Below, in pieces: positions 55,471-64,000 of a stretch of 64,000 nucleotides of DNA. Position 1 is the stretch's first letter. Each line of letters starts with the position of its first letter. The stretch lies in contig CAWAMJ010000005.1 of NCBI GenBank assembly GCA_963783085.1, positions 248,001-312,000 of the forward strand. Reading direction: 5' to 3'. This DNA comes from CAVYUC01 sp963783085. Its GTDB lineage: Bacteria; Bacteroidota; Bacteroidia; Bacteroidales; Prolixibacteraceae. A program made the translations under genes and the position numbers. The notes under the pieces are model-generated. The model ran no database searches. It saw nothing but the letters and a program-made list of their open reading frames with translations, and was not told where the DNA came from.

Positions 55471-55731
55471 TTAAGGAAAATATTTATAGATATCTTTCCG
55501 GTGGAGAAAGCGTTTAAAAACAATTGAACCTTCATCAACAGTGAATCCAATTCTAAAATTTCCAATTCTTATTCGATAGTCGTTTTCATCGGACTTTAGT
55601 CTTTTAACATTTTGAATTCCGGAAAGGGATTCTGCATTTTGGAATTTAGAAATGACCTCGTTGATTTTGCTTTTATACAGAGGGTACTTTTTTGCGTCTT
55701 TGATAAATTGTTTTGTGAAGGAAATTTTCAT
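55471..55731 (-). CDS. RelE/ParE-superfamily toxin (TA module 1)
   Basis: An 86-residue basic protein, ISFTKQFIKDAKKYPLYKS at the start and NDYRIRIGNFRIGFTVDEGS through VFKRFLHRKDIYKYFP at the end, the standard RelE/ParE fold pattern. The ATG at 55731 overlaps the antitoxin TGA as ATGA, so it is translated after the antitoxin. RelE toxins cut mRNA on ribosomes and ParE toxins poison gyrase; these cannot be told apart here. Confidence 0.8.
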   Translation of the reverse strand: MKISFTKQFIKDAKKYPLYKSKINEVISKFQNAESLSGIQNVKRLKSDENDYRIRIGNFRIGFTVDEGSIVFKRFLHRKDIYKYFP

Positions 55732-55922
55732 CCGTTGAGCCAATTCTCAAAATCATTTAGGTCAGCTTCTTCTGCGATACTTTGATCCCCATCTTGCATG
55801 GCTCTGTATATAGCAACATCTTCCTTCTCATCATCAAGAATAAAATGTTTTATGTTCAGTTTTTCTGCCATATCTGTGAAAATCTTCAACTGCCTCTTAT
55901 TTAGTTTTAAAACCAGTTCCAT
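55728..55922 (-). CDS. Antitoxin (TA module 1)
   Basis: A 64-residue acidic protein, VLKLNKRQLKIFTDMAEKLN then HFILDDEKEDVAIYRAMQDG and ending DLNDFENWLNG. It precedes and overlaps the toxin gene, the usual order for a type II pair. It should bind and neutralise the toxin and repress the operon. The whole module is bracketed by direct repeats at 55211-55335 and 55999-56104. Confidence 0.75.
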   Translation of the reverse strand: MELVLKLNKRQLKIFTDMAEKLNIKHFILDDEKEDVAIYRAMQDGDQSIAEEADLNDFENWLNG

Positions 55923-55998
55923 TTTATTAATTTAAATCATTCAAAATTAGAATAAAAACGTCAGATTAAAAAATTGGGCAATATTCAGATGAAGTTTT

Positions 55999-56104
55999 GC
56001 CTGAATTTTTGAAATGATTTTCCGGCATAACTCACTGTATGAAGTCTCCCGCAGATTGCGCAGATAAACGCTGATTATAAGACTGTCTGCGAAAATCAGC
56101 GAAA
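55999..56104. repeat. Direct repeat, copy B, outside the TA module
   Basis: A second copy of 55211-55335 in the same orientation, about 20 bp shorter. It carries a dead duplicate of the aminotransferase start region. Together the copies bracket TA module 1 like the ends of a tandem duplication or insertion. Confidence 0.7.
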
Positions 56105-56197
56105 TCCCAGCCTGCGTCTGGCAGGAGTCGGGAGGTTTTTTTTCCAATAATAATCTGTATGATATCATGAACTGATTCAATTGATCAAACTAACTGT

Positions 56198-56461
56198 CTA
56201 TTTATAAATATTCTGACGGTGCCCGATTTTTATAATCTCGATTAAAAGTACTTCTTTCTCCACGCGATATATAATCCTGTAATTTTGAAAACGAAGCCGG
56301 TATATGTTTTCAAATCCTTTCATTTTCCGTGTGTTTTGAAGGAACGGATTTGCAGCTAAATCCTCAATCAAATGAATTATTTTGAAACCGATTTGCTTAG
56401 GTAGCTTTAGCAATTGTTTTTCTGCAGTTTTTCGAAAAACGATGTTATACTTCTTTTCCAT
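56198..56461 (-). CDS. RelE-type toxin (TA module 2)
   Basis: An 87-residue protein from ATG 56461: YNIVFRKTAEKQLLKLPKQI, NPFLQNTRKMKGFENIYRLR, NYRIIYRVEKEVLLIEIIKI and GHRQNIYK. This is a textbook RelE pattern with the C-terminal basic segment. It overlaps the antitoxin gene by 17 bp. It is diverged from module 1, so the two modules are not recent duplicates of each other. Confidence 0.88.
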   Translation of the reverse strand: MEKKYNIVFRKTAEKQLLKLPKQIGFKIIHLIEDLAANPFLQNTRKMKGFENIYRLRFQNYRIIYRVEKEVLLIEIIKIGHRQNIYK

Positions 56462-56648
56462 GAAGCTTCTCAAATTTTGCGACTACCTCATCGAAAGAAA
56501 CTGTCTCCTTCTGCTCCGAATTCAAAATGTCTGTCCGATCTTCTATATATTCCAGGTAATCCTGAATGAAATTTTTATGATCATTCAGATCAATTTGAAC
56601 CGCAATTCGTTTGCCCTTTTCATCAGTTAAATATTTTATTCCTTTCAT
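56445..56648 (-). CDS. Antitoxin (TA module 2)
   Basis: A 67-residue protein from ATG 56648: MKGIKYLTDEKGKRIAVQID followed by LNDHKNFIQDYLEYIEDR and a C-terminal FDEVVAKFEKLHGKEV. This fits the Phd/RelB-like small antitoxins paired with RelE. Upstream in-frame codons to 56750 lack a sensible start context. It is divergent from htpG with a 170-bp gap. Confidence 0.8.
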   Translation of the reverse strand: MKGIKYLTDEKGKRIAVQIDLNDHKNFIQDYLEYIEDRTDILNSEQKETVSFDEVVAKFEKLHGKEV

Positions 56649-56818
56649 TTTACGCTGTTTCAAATTATCCTCAAATTTACTTAAAAAGTTCCAATATGAA
56701 GACTTCGAATTTTCATTGACTTGAAACCTGCGTTTCTGCCAATTCGTCATAAAAAACCGTTGGCATGTTGTTTGAGTTTTGGCGGACGTTAAACCGAAAA
56801 TGTATAATTAAAAAACAT

Positions 56819-58879
56819 ATGGATATGCAAACAGGTAAAATTGGTGTAACGAGTGAGAACCTTTTCCCGATCATAAAAAAGTTTCTTTATTCCGACCATG
56901 ATATCTTTCTCAGGGAAATTGTTTCGAATGCAGTAGATGCAAGCCAAAAGCTGAAAACGCTTGCTTTTAAAGAAGAATTCAAAGGCGATATTACCAACCT
57001 GAAAGTGCAGGTTAAACTCGACAAAAAAGCAAAAACCATCACTGTTTCCGATAATGGAATCGGGATGACTGCCGAAGAAATCGAACGGTATATAAATGAA
57101 ATTGCTTTTTCAGGTGCAAACGACTTTCTTGAAAAATATAAAAACGATGCCAACGCCATAATCGGGCATTTCGGCCTTGGCTTTTACAGTTCGTTTATGG
57201 TTTCCGAAGAGGTTGATATTATTACCAAATCGTATAAAGAAGGTGCGCAACCAGTAAAGTGGACTTGTAACGGAACGCCTGAGTTTACCATCGAAGATGT
57301 GGAAAAAGAAGAGGTGGGTACCGATATTGTGATGCACATCAACAAAGATTCCGAAGAGTTTCTGGATGAACATAAAATCGAGGAAATCCTTGAACGTTAC
57401 TGCAAATTCCTTCCGGTTCCGGTTGTTTTTGGGAAGAAAAAAGAATGGAAAGAAGGCAAGCAGGTGGAAACACAGGAAGATAACCAGATTAACGATACCG
57501 AGCCTGCATGGACAAAAATGCCGGCCGATTTGAAAGACGAGGATTACAACAGATTCTATCATCGTTTGTACCCGATGGCCGACGATCCGCTGTTCAACAT
57601 TCACCTGAATGTGGATTATCCGTTCAACCTGACAGGGATTCTCTATTTCCCGAAAATCAAAAACAATTTCGAAGTTCAGAAAAATAAAATCCAGTTGTAC
57701 AGCAACCAGGTTTTTGTGACCGATTCGGTGGAAGGAATTGTGCCTGAATTTTTAACGCTGCTGCACGGCGTTCTCGATTCGCCTGATATTCCGCTGAACG
57801 TATCGCGCTCGTACCTGCAAAGCGATTCCAACGTAAAGAAAATCAGCAGCCATATCACCAAAAAAGTGGCCGATCGGCTGAGTGAGATTTTCAAGGAAAA
57901 CCGCGAAGATTTCGAGAAAAAGTGGGACGACCTGAAAATTTTCATCGAATATGGAATGCTTACGGAAGATAAATTCAACGACCGGGCTATGAAATTTTTC
58001 CTGTTCAAAAATACCGAAGGAAAATATTTCACTTTCGAAGAATATGAAAAACTGATTAAGGAAAGCCAGACCGACAAGGACAAAAATCTGGTTTACCTGT
58101 ACACCACCAATGCCGAAGAACAATACACATTTGTTGAACAAGCAAAAAGCAAAGGCTACGATGTGCTGGTGATGGAAGATGTGCTGGTTCCGCACCTGAT
58201 CAACAAATTCGAACAGAAATATAATGACAAACGCTTTGTACGGGTTGATTCTGACGTGGTTGAAAACCTCATTAAGAAAGACGATTCGGAAAAAGAGGAG
58301 CTGAGCTGGGAACAAAAACAGGAACTTTCGCCGGTATTTCAGGCGGTTTGTCCTGAAAATTCGAAATATTCATTCATCGTCGATTTTAAAGATTTAGGCG
58401 AAAACGGAAATCCGATTGTGATTACCCAAAACGAGTTCATGCGCCGGATGAAAGACATGAGCCAGGCGCAGGGCGGGATGAATTTCTACGGCGAAATGCC
58501 CGACAACATGAACCTGATGGTAAATACCGGCCATCCGCTGGTGAAAAAAGTGCTGGAAGCAAAAGATAAAAAGCTAGGTGATAAACTGGAGAAATTCAAC
58601 GCCGATATTAACGCGCAGAAAGAGGAAGTAAGCAAGCTTGAAAAAGCCAAAGAAGGCAAAAAAGAAGAGGAAATTCCACAGGCCGACAAGGAAAAACTGG
58701 AAGAACTCAATAAGAAGCTGGCTGAACTGGAAGAAACAAAACGCAACCAGCTGACCGACTTCGGCAAGAAAAACAAGCTTGCCAAACAACTGGTTGATTT
58801 GGCGCTGCTTGCCAACGGATTGTTGAAAGGGGCAGATTTGGACAAATTTGTAAAACGAAGTGTAGAGTTGATTAAATAA
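56819..58879 (+). CDS. htpG: Molecular chaperone HtpG (Hsp90)
   Basis: About 686 residues from ATG 56819 (MDMQTGKIGVTSENLFPIIK); an in-frame ATG at 56825 is also possible, while 56765 adds a spurious tail. The GHKL ATPase motifs are FLREIVSNAVDASQKL, VSDNGIGMTAEEIERYINEI and IGHFGLGFYSSFMVSEEVDI. The middle domain has DSPDIPLNVSRSYLQSDSNV. Before the C-terminal dimerisation part there is a Lys/Glu-rich coiled-coil insert (residues about 600-660) common in Bacteroidota HtpG. A terminator hairpin follows at 58903. Confidence 0.96.
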   Translation: MDMQTGKIGVTSENLFPIIKKFLYSDHDIFLREIVSNAVDASQKLKTLAFKEEFKGDITNLKVQVKLDKKAKTITVSDNGIGMTAEEIERYINEIAFSGANDFLEKYKNDANAIIGHFGLGFYSSFMVSEEVDIITKSYKEGAQPVKWTCNGTPEFTIEDVEKEEVGTDIVMHINKDSEEFLDEHKIEEILERYCKFLPVPVVFGKKKEWKEGKQVETQEDNQINDTEPAWTKMPADLKDEDYNRFYHRLYPMADDPLFNIHLNVDYPFNLTGILYFPKIKNNFEVQKNKIQLYSNQVFVTDSVEGIVPEFLTLLHGVLDSPDIPLNVSRSYLQSDSNVKKISSHITKKVADRLSEIFKENREDFEKKWDDLKIFIEYGMLTEDKFNDRAMKFFLFKNTEGKYFTFEEYEKLIKESQTDKDKNLVYLYTTNAEEQYTFVEQAKSKGYDVLVMEDVLVPHLINKFEQKYNDKRFVRVDSDVVENLIKKDDSEKEELSWEQKQELSPVFQAVCPENSKYSFIVDFKDLGENGNPIVITQNEFMRRMKDMSQAQGGMNFYGEMPDNMNLMVNTGHPLVKKVLEAKDKKLGDKLEKFNADINAQKEEVSKLEKAKEGKKEEEIPQADKEKLEELNKKLAELEETKRNQLTDFGKKNKLAKQLVDLALLANGLLKGADLDKFVKRSVELIK

Positions 58880-58902
58880 CAGACTCTCCCGGGAGAAAGA
58901 TA

Positions 58903-58937
58903 AAACGTCATCTGTTGCATTTCAGGTGGCGTTTTTT
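58903..58937. terminator. Hairpin terminator between htpG and the histidine kinase
   Basis: AAACGTCATCTG and CAGGTGGCGTTT arms with two mismatches around a TTGCATTT loop, followed by a T run on plus (and A-rich on the other side). It separates the convergent genes. Confidence 0.7.
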
Positions 58938-58952
58938 CATGGTCGATCCTAT

Positions 58953-60122
58953 TCAAAAATCACGATCAGGCAAGGTAAAATAAAATGTACTTCCCTTTTC
59001 CGGTTTACTTTCCACCCACATTTTTTTGTCATGAAAATCAATGAATTCCTTGCAGAGCAACAAGCCTAAACCGGTTCCGCTTTCATTTTTAGTGCCTGGT
59101 GTTGTATGGCTGCGGTCAATGCGAAACAAGTTTTTTAGTACGTCTTTTTCCATCCCAATTCCGTTATCGGTTACCGCAACTTCGGTTTCTCCATTTATCT
59201 TTTGTGCGGCAACAGTAATTTTACCGCCTTTACCAGTGAATTTAATTCCATTGGAAACCAGGTTTCGTAAAATGGTTTTTACCATGTTTTTATCAGCCCA
59301 TACCACAAAATTTTCAGGTATTTCCTTTTTTATGTTGATTGATTTTTGTTGAGCTGAATCACTCAGCAAACTGGTAACTGTATCAATCGTTTCTGACAAA
59401 TTAAAAAAATCAGGATTAAACTTAATCTTCCCCGTTTGTGCCCTCGACCATTCCAAAAGGTTGGTTAACAAATCAAGGGCGTGTTGTGAGGAAGTTTGTA
59501 TCAGCGACGCATATTCTTCAATCTCGGTGTAATTCTCATTCCTGATTTCCTCAATGAGCATTTCGCAGAGGCCCAGAATACTGTTGAAAGGTGTTTTCAA
59601 ATCGTGTGCAATGATGGAGAAAAACCGGTCTTTCGTGGCATTCAATTCCGACAGCCGGGCTTCGCTCTTTTTTAGCGCCTCCTCTGCCTTTTTCCGGTCG
59701 GTGACGTCACGCACATTTAAAATTACCGACCGGATATTTGGATTGCCGAGTTGATTGTTTCCGTAAGCCTCCAGGTAAACCCAGCCGCCATTTTTGTGCC
59801 GGTGGCGGTATTGTGTCCCTCCATGTGCTGTTTTGTTCAATATTTCGCGAAACCCTTCCAGTGTTTTTGCCTGATCATCCGGATGGATCATCCGCTCAAT
59901 TACGGGAATTCCGGTTAATTCCTCCGGTTTGTAACCAAGAATTTTTTCACAGGATTCACTCACATAACGCTGAATTCCCTTTTCGTCAATTAAAACCGTT
60001 ATATCGAAGGAGTTTCGGAGCATTTGCCTAAACTTTTCATCCCTCATATCCTGGAGTTCCTCCAATTGTTTTTCCGGTTTCTGGTTTGTAGGTTTTTTAT
60101 CCACGATCTTGTGTTTATTCAA
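58953..60122 (-). CDS. PAS-domain sensor histidine kinase
   Basis: A 389-residue soluble kinase. A PAS domain (residues about 30-145) includes GIQRYVSESCEKILGYKPEE and the PAC end SVILNVRDVTDRKKAEEAL. The H box is FFSIIAHDLKTPFNSILGL, followed by NMVKTILRNLVSNGIKFTGK (N box), VAVTDNGIGM (G1), FRIDRSHTTPGTKNESGTG (F/G2) and GSTFYFTLP. There is no membrane span and no receiver domain, and no response regulator is adjacent, so its partner and signal are unknown. Confidence 0.92.
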   Translation of the reverse strand: MNKHKIVDKKPTNQKPEKQLEELQDMRDEKFRQMLRNSFDITVLIDEKGIQRYVSESCEKILGYKPEELTGIPVIERMIHPDDQAKTLEGFREILNKTAHGGTQYRHRHKNGGWVYLEAYGNNQLGNPNIRSVILNVRDVTDRKKAEEALKKSEARLSELNATKDRFFSIIAHDLKTPFNSILGLCEMLIEEIRNENYTEIEEYASLIQTSSQHALDLLTNLLEWSRAQTGKIKFNPDFFNLSETIDTVTSLLSDSAQQKSINIKKEIPENFVVWADKNMVKTILRNLVSNGIKFTGKGGKITVAAQKINGETEVAVTDNGIGMEKDVLKNLFRIDRSHTTPGTKNESGTGLGLLLCKEFIDFHDKKMWVESKPEKGSTFYFTLPDRDF

Positions 60123-60246
60123 TTTTTCAAAAATAATCGTTTTGTTATAAAACGGAACAAGTTATTGGAAAATGTGAATTTTGAATAAAAGATGGTATTG
60201 ATAATCAACTGCCTGGAATCAAAATAATTTCAGGAACAATTTAAAA

Positions 60247-60352
60247 TTGAGTCTGCTCCGAAAAGTCTGGGTTCATTGATTTTCAACTTCTTTACCCCTG
60301 ACCCCTAAAGAAAGGGGATTTAGGGGTTCTTGACTTTTCGGAGTGGACTCAA
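60247..60352. mobile_element. Second MITE-like element (106 bp)
   Basis: Imperfect terminal inverted repeats, TTGAGTCTGCTCCGAAAAGT and its partner ACTTTTCGGAGTGGACTCAA, enclose an inner ACCCCTGACCCCTAAAG/GGGGATTTAGGGGT palindrome. There is no ORF. The ends differ from the 172-bp MITE pair, so a different transposase family moved it. It lies 26 bp from the stop of the next gene. Confidence 0.7.
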
Positions 60353-60378
60353 AATTGATTTTTCCGGAAGTAATTTTT

Positions 60379-61503
60379 TCAACTCCAGATGCCTGTCACA
60401 GGTTGACCGCAAAATTCGCATTTTCCGGAAATAACATGGTTTTGAAGTATCTGGTAGCCCCGCCGTTCAACCACCATTTTATCGCAATGCGCACAAAATG
60501 TATTTTCGGCGCCAAGACCGGGCACATTTCCGATGTAAACATGTTTCAGCCCTTCGCCAACTGCAATTTCACGGGCGCTTTTCAAAATATTTACAGGTGT
60601 AGGCGGCAACTGGGTAAGTTTATACTGCGGATAAAAACGGCTGAAATGAAGCGGTGTTTCTTCAAAACCATTTTGGGCCAGCCAGCCACACATTTTTTTA
60701 ATCATTTCCAAATCGTCGGTCCACGAGGGCACAACAAGGTTGGTGATTTCGAGCCACACACCTTCATTTTTCATTGTCGTGAGCGTGTCGAGAATGGGTT
60801 GCAGTTTGCCGGCATTCAGTTTCAGGTAAATTTCCTCGCTGAACGATTTCAGGTCAATGTTGGCTGCATCAATCACCTTACACAGTTTCAGCAATGGATC
60901 GCGGTTGATGTAACCCGCTGAAACCATCACATTTTTTATTCCCTCCTGATGAGCTAATTCAGAAGAATCGTAAGTGTATTCATAAAAAGTTATCGGTTCG
61001 GAATACGTGTAGGCAACCGACTGGCATTTGTTCGAAATGCAGCTGGCAACCACCTGATCGGGCAACAGATCGTAATTTTTTGTTTCCGTTGGGCTTTTCT
61101 GCGAAATCGTCCAGTTCTGGCAGTTCAGGCAGGCAAGGTTGCAACCCGCAGTGGCAATGGAAAATGCATTGCTTCCGGGCAAAAAATGCAGCAGTGGTTT
61201 TTTTTCAATCGGGTCGATGTGAATGGCGCACGGATTTCCATACGCAATGGAATACAGTTTATCTTTTTTAGCTAAATGATTGTGGCAATCTCCGGTTTCG
61301 CCCTCTTTAATATCGCATTCGTTGGGGCAGGTCAGGCAGCGGAGTCCCTTGGGTGTTGTGGTATAAAACATGACCTCCTTCATCCACTTTTTCCCAACTT
61401 CGTTATTCTCCAAACCGGCCGAAACAGCCGTTAAAGGATTTCCCAAACACGCTACTCCGCCTGCTCCGAAAAATGCTGTTTTCAAAAACTGTCGTTTGTC
61501 CAT
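60379..61503 (-). CDS. amrS: AmmeMemoRadiSam system radical SAM enzyme
   Basis: A 374-residue protein. After a Tat/Sec-like N-terminus (KRQFLKTAFFGAGGVACLG) come CLTCPNECDIKEGETGDC (zinc or cluster ligands), then the radical SAM motif C-NLA-C-LN-C in ATAGCNLACLNCQNW, YSEPITFYEYTYD and GLKHVYIGNVPG, and a C-terminal zinc-ribbon-like CAHCDK...CEFCG. It belongs to the AmmeMemoRadiSam trio that modifies an unknown substrate with Memo and AMMECR1 proteins, here not adjacent. Its relation to the downstream spermidine-synthase-like gene is unclear. Confidence 0.9.
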   Translation of the reverse strand: MDKRQFLKTAFFGAGGVACLGNPLTAVSAGLENNEVGKKWMKEVMFYTTTPKGLRCLTCPNECDIKEGETGDCHNHLAKKDKLYSIAYGNPCAIHIDPIEKKPLLHFLPGSNAFSIATAGCNLACLNCQNWTISQKSPTETKNYDLLPDQVVASCISNKCQSVAYTYSEPITFYEYTYDSSELAHQEGIKNVMVSAGYINRDPLLKLCKVIDAANIDLKSFSEEIYLKLNAGKLQPILDTLTTMKNEGVWLEITNLVVPSWTDDLEMIKKMCGWLAQNGFEETPLHFSRFYPQYKLTQLPPTPVNILKSAREIAVGEGLKHVYIGNVPGLGAENTFCAHCDKMVVERRGYQILQNHVISGKCEFCGQPVTGIWS

Positions 61504-61550
61504 GATTTAAAATTTACGGTCGGTTTATTAAAATAGTACGAGACGAAAAA

Positions 61551-62552
61551 TTAAAAGATACGCGTTTTTGCTGCTGAAAAAGCCAAAGTTCCGCTCAGCA
61601 CATTTAAGCCGGCAACAATGATGCAGGTTACCATCAAACCCAATAAAGGAAGCAAGAATACTGCGGTTAAAAATGCCCCGAAAGCCGAACCCGCCAAATC
61701 GGTGCTGTAATTTATTCCGGAAGTTTCGCGGATGCCCGGCGACTGCAACTGCGAAGCCAGACAGAACTCAAATCCAATTCCGAAAGAGAGGACGAAAATC
61801 AGAATAAAAAACAGCAACTGAACTATAAAACTCCATCCGGAAACGGCATTTATTAAATGAATGAAAAGCGGCAGCAGCAATGCAAATGCGGCGATCAAAA
61901 ATTGTAAAATGTAATAGAATCTGGAAAGCTGGTTTTTTTTATGATTTCTTTTTTCCGGAGATTCCTGTTTTTCCTGCAGATTTCCCTGCCTGTCCGGCAG
62001 ACGGGAACTACGCTCAGTGTTACTGTCACAGTGAGCGTAGTCGAACTGTGAGTTGTTTTCACCAATTCGATAATTAAACAAACTTCCCATCGCCAAACCT
62101 CCCATAAATACCGAGAAGAAAAGCGCGGTGGCCAGATAAATACTGCCGACAAAAATCTGGTAGGCCAGCAACATGACAATTTCGAGCGAAGCTGCCGTAA
62201 AACCGCCGGTGTAAAGTCCCGCTGTAATACTGTTGGTGCCCAGAAACAGTGCTATAAACATTACGGCAGGAATCAGTGCCAGCAGGTAATAACTCGTTCC
62301 GAAATGGCTCAGCCAGTGGCCTGCCTGTTTGATAAACATGTAGGGCTGAAAATCACGGTTAATTTGGGTTTCTTCCTGCATTTGGGCCTCCAGTAGTTTG
62401 CTTCGTCCCGCCAGTAGATCATCGTCAAAATAATATTGATTGACATATTCATTTTGAATATTTTTTTGCGCAACAAGCTCCGCAATATCCGGGGAGAGGG
62501 GCGAATCAGAAGCCAGAAAATAGTTTTTTTCACCGGGCAAAATCAAGTTCAT
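61551..62552 (-). pseudogene. Spermidine-synthase-like membrane protein, C-terminal part after a frameshift
   Basis: The open frame starts NLILPGEKNYFLASDSPLS, then QYYFDDDLLAGRSKLLEAQM, several membrane spans (MFIALFLGTNSITAGLYTGG, LLFFILIFVLSFGIGFEFCL, GSAFGAFLTAVFLLPLLGLM) and ends at 61551. In known relatives this part follows directly on the methyltransferase-like domain encoded by 62530-64000, and the two frames overlap by 23 bp. One base change near 62555 would join them. It also contains an in-frame REP-type palindrome (62007-62041) in a cytosolic loop rich in charged residues. Confidence 0.65.
62007..62041. repeat. REP-type palindrome inside a coding sequence
   Basis: Arms ACTACGCTCA (62007-62016) and TGAGCGTAGT (62032-62041) flank a 15-base loop. 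A CTGCC/GGCAG dyad sits just upstream. It is read in frame inside the loop between two membrane-span groups. Confidence 0.75.
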
Positions 62553-64000
62553 TTTTAAACCATATTCCGAGTGTTTTCCACAACGATGAATTTACATCGA
62601 GCGCATTCGACTCGGCATAATTGGCCGTAGAAGGCAAACTGGTGCAAACCACACTCTGCGGATTGCAGTGTTTTTTTACGATTTTGAAAAATTCTTTGGT
62701 GTAAAACCGGTTGTACCCCAACGTGGAAGGAGCGGGCAGGTTAAACAGGATAACATCGTAAATTTCTGAAGTCCGCTGTAAAAAGATACGGATATCCGAT
62801 TTAACAATCTGCAAATTCTGAAATGTATCTTTTGTTCCGGTTATTTTTTCCCAGTATCCAAAAACTTCCGGATTGGTTTCGAGGTATGTAATTTCCGGAT
62901 CACCATATTTCCGGATTTCCTGAATCATCCCGGAAATTCCTCCGGAAATGAGCAGAATTCGATGTGGATTTTTGTGCTGAACCATTGCAAAATGCACGGC
63001 TTCTTCGTTGTTCATCATATTTTCGGTGTAAAACTGAAGCTCGTTATTTTCGTAAAAATTCAGTTGATCGGCCTGCCGTGTAACGATCAGGTTTCCGTAG
63101 CGTGTGCTCTGGTTAAGAACAATTTGCTGGCTCGGGTACATCCGTTTTTTTATTAGCCGGTCGGGTTTGGACAAAAAAATGAAAACCGGGACAACCAGGC
63201 CAATCAAAATATAAACCGGTTTTTGAGATTTCTTAAAGATTAACCAGCCACCAGTCAGAAGCACAATTCCGGTAGTTAATCCAATTACCTGGATCGAATT
63301 AAAAAAACGGCCGAGAACGATGCTGAAAACAATTCCGCCCGCCAGGCTGCCCAGCGATTCCCAGGCATACGATTTTCCAATAAGGTTTTTGTTTTTCACT
63401 TCTGAAAAAAGTGTGGAAAATGTGGTGAAAAGGTAGCCCGAAAGATAACAAACGGGGAAGAGCAGCAACAAAACGCCAATGGCAGTTATTCCCAATCCGG
63501 TTATTGTTCCCGGAGGAAACAGCAGCGATTTTAATTCATAAAGCAGTCCGATTAAAATGGCAGGGAACAGGGCCAGAAAAGCGAGCATCAAAATTCCCCG
63601 GTTCAGGGTGAATTTCGCCGGAACAAATTTTTTGGCTGACCATGCGCCCCAGCCGGTCAGAAGCATCCAGCCGGCCATAACAATCCCCAGCACCAGCTCG
63701 TTTCCACCCAGTACGCTCATAAATTCCCGGATAAAAATAACCTGGTTAATGATGGCCACAATCCCAAGTAAAAACAAAAACCAGTGGAATTTTAGAAATC
63801 CGGCAGGTTGAATAATTGTCGGTTGATTTGATTTTGCGGCTTTTATCCGCCGTGAAAAATAATATTTCAGGTGCCACGATAAATGAAAAAATGAGATAAA
63901 AACCATCCCGATTCCAAAAGCGACATGCCATTTCAGATAATTTTCGTAATTCGGGATTTGTAGTTTGTAGTTGATTTTTATGACGCTGAAAATACCCGGC
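62530..64000 (-). pseudogene. Spermine/spermidine-synthase-like membrane protein, N-terminal part, open at the window edge
   Basis: The frame is open to the right edge, so the start is outside the window; an internal ATG at 63906 is probably not the start. At least seven membrane spans precede a cytosolic Rossmann-fold methyltransferase-like domain (YPSQQIVLNQSTRYGNLIV, HRILLISGGISGMIQEIRKY, ITYLETNPEVFGYWEKI, YDVILFNLPAPSTLGYNRFY). The GG-ISG motif is weak against the true spermidine synthase GGGDGG, so catalysis is doubtful. It ends in TGA at 62530, where the frame breaks relative to its C-terminal part (61551-62552). Confidence 0.6.

Noticed and set aside
57110..58315. Long antisense frames within htpG
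   Set aside because: The plus strand encodes a full, conserved HtpG; antisense frames follow from its codon bias.
59554..60031. Plus-strand frames antisense to the histidine kinase
   Set aside because: The minus strand has all kinase boxes in order.

Overview
The window looks like a chromosomal segment of a free-living, polysaccharide-degrading Bacteroidota bacterium. The evidence is a SusC/SusD pair, many SPII lipoproteins, a subtype-iii type VI secretion system (T6SSiii), AT-rich leaders with few strong Shine-Dalgarno sites, and a TAnnTTTG-type promoter. A Prolixibacteraceae/Marinilabiliales-like host is my guess from gene content; the sequence does not prove it.

Layout. (1) Positions 1-10.6 kb hold a plus-strand catabolic run: an Asp/Glu racemase-like fragment, an MFS sugar-acid-type transporter, a sugar phosphate isomerase/epimerase-like gene, three tandem serine beta-lactamase-fold hydrolases and three clan-A-like glycoside hydrolases. 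(2) Positions 10.6-24 kb are a patchwork. They hold a sulfatase, a WbsX-like protein and a decayed second copy of its 3' end, and a predicted glycosidase. A tyrosinase/M36-like metallopeptidase operon is bracketed by inverted copies of a 172-bp MITE. A broken subtilase and a GH172 (DUF2961) enzyme follow. (3) Positions 24.3-30.5 kb hold susC, susD and an EEP-family lipoprotein behind an attenuator-like hairpin. (4) Positions 31.7-50.9 kb hold the T6SSiii: tssG-K-E-F on plus; tssN-O on minus next to two surface lipoprotein/PKD genes; and tssH-B-C-D-D-I, PAAR and a Tlde1-like L,D-transpeptidase-fold effector on minus. Three small plus-strand orphan genes lie between the blocks. (5) Positions 51.4-64 kb hold an IS4-type transposase remnant, tRNA-Pro and tRNA-Ser with two tRNA-Pro-like decayed repeats, a patatin, a PLP aminotransferase, two toxin-antitoxin pairs, htpG, a PAS histidine kinase, a second MITE, an AmmeMemoRadiSam radical SAM gene and a spermidine-synthase-like membrane protein that runs off the end.

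How the genes may work together. Sulfatase, glycosidases and beta-lactamase-fold hydrolases (possibly esterases) would strip and cleave a decorated glycan that SusCD imports; the MFS permease, epimerase and racemase would handle released sugars or acids. The T6SS block carries a complete sheath, tube, spike, baseplate and ATPase set plus a cell-wall-targeting effector candidate.

A caution covers the whole window. At least ten genes are split by single-base shifts or isolated stops while their protein similarity continues across the break. Either the assembly carries indel errors or many accessory genes are decaying. I mark these genes as pseudogene but give the reading that restores them.
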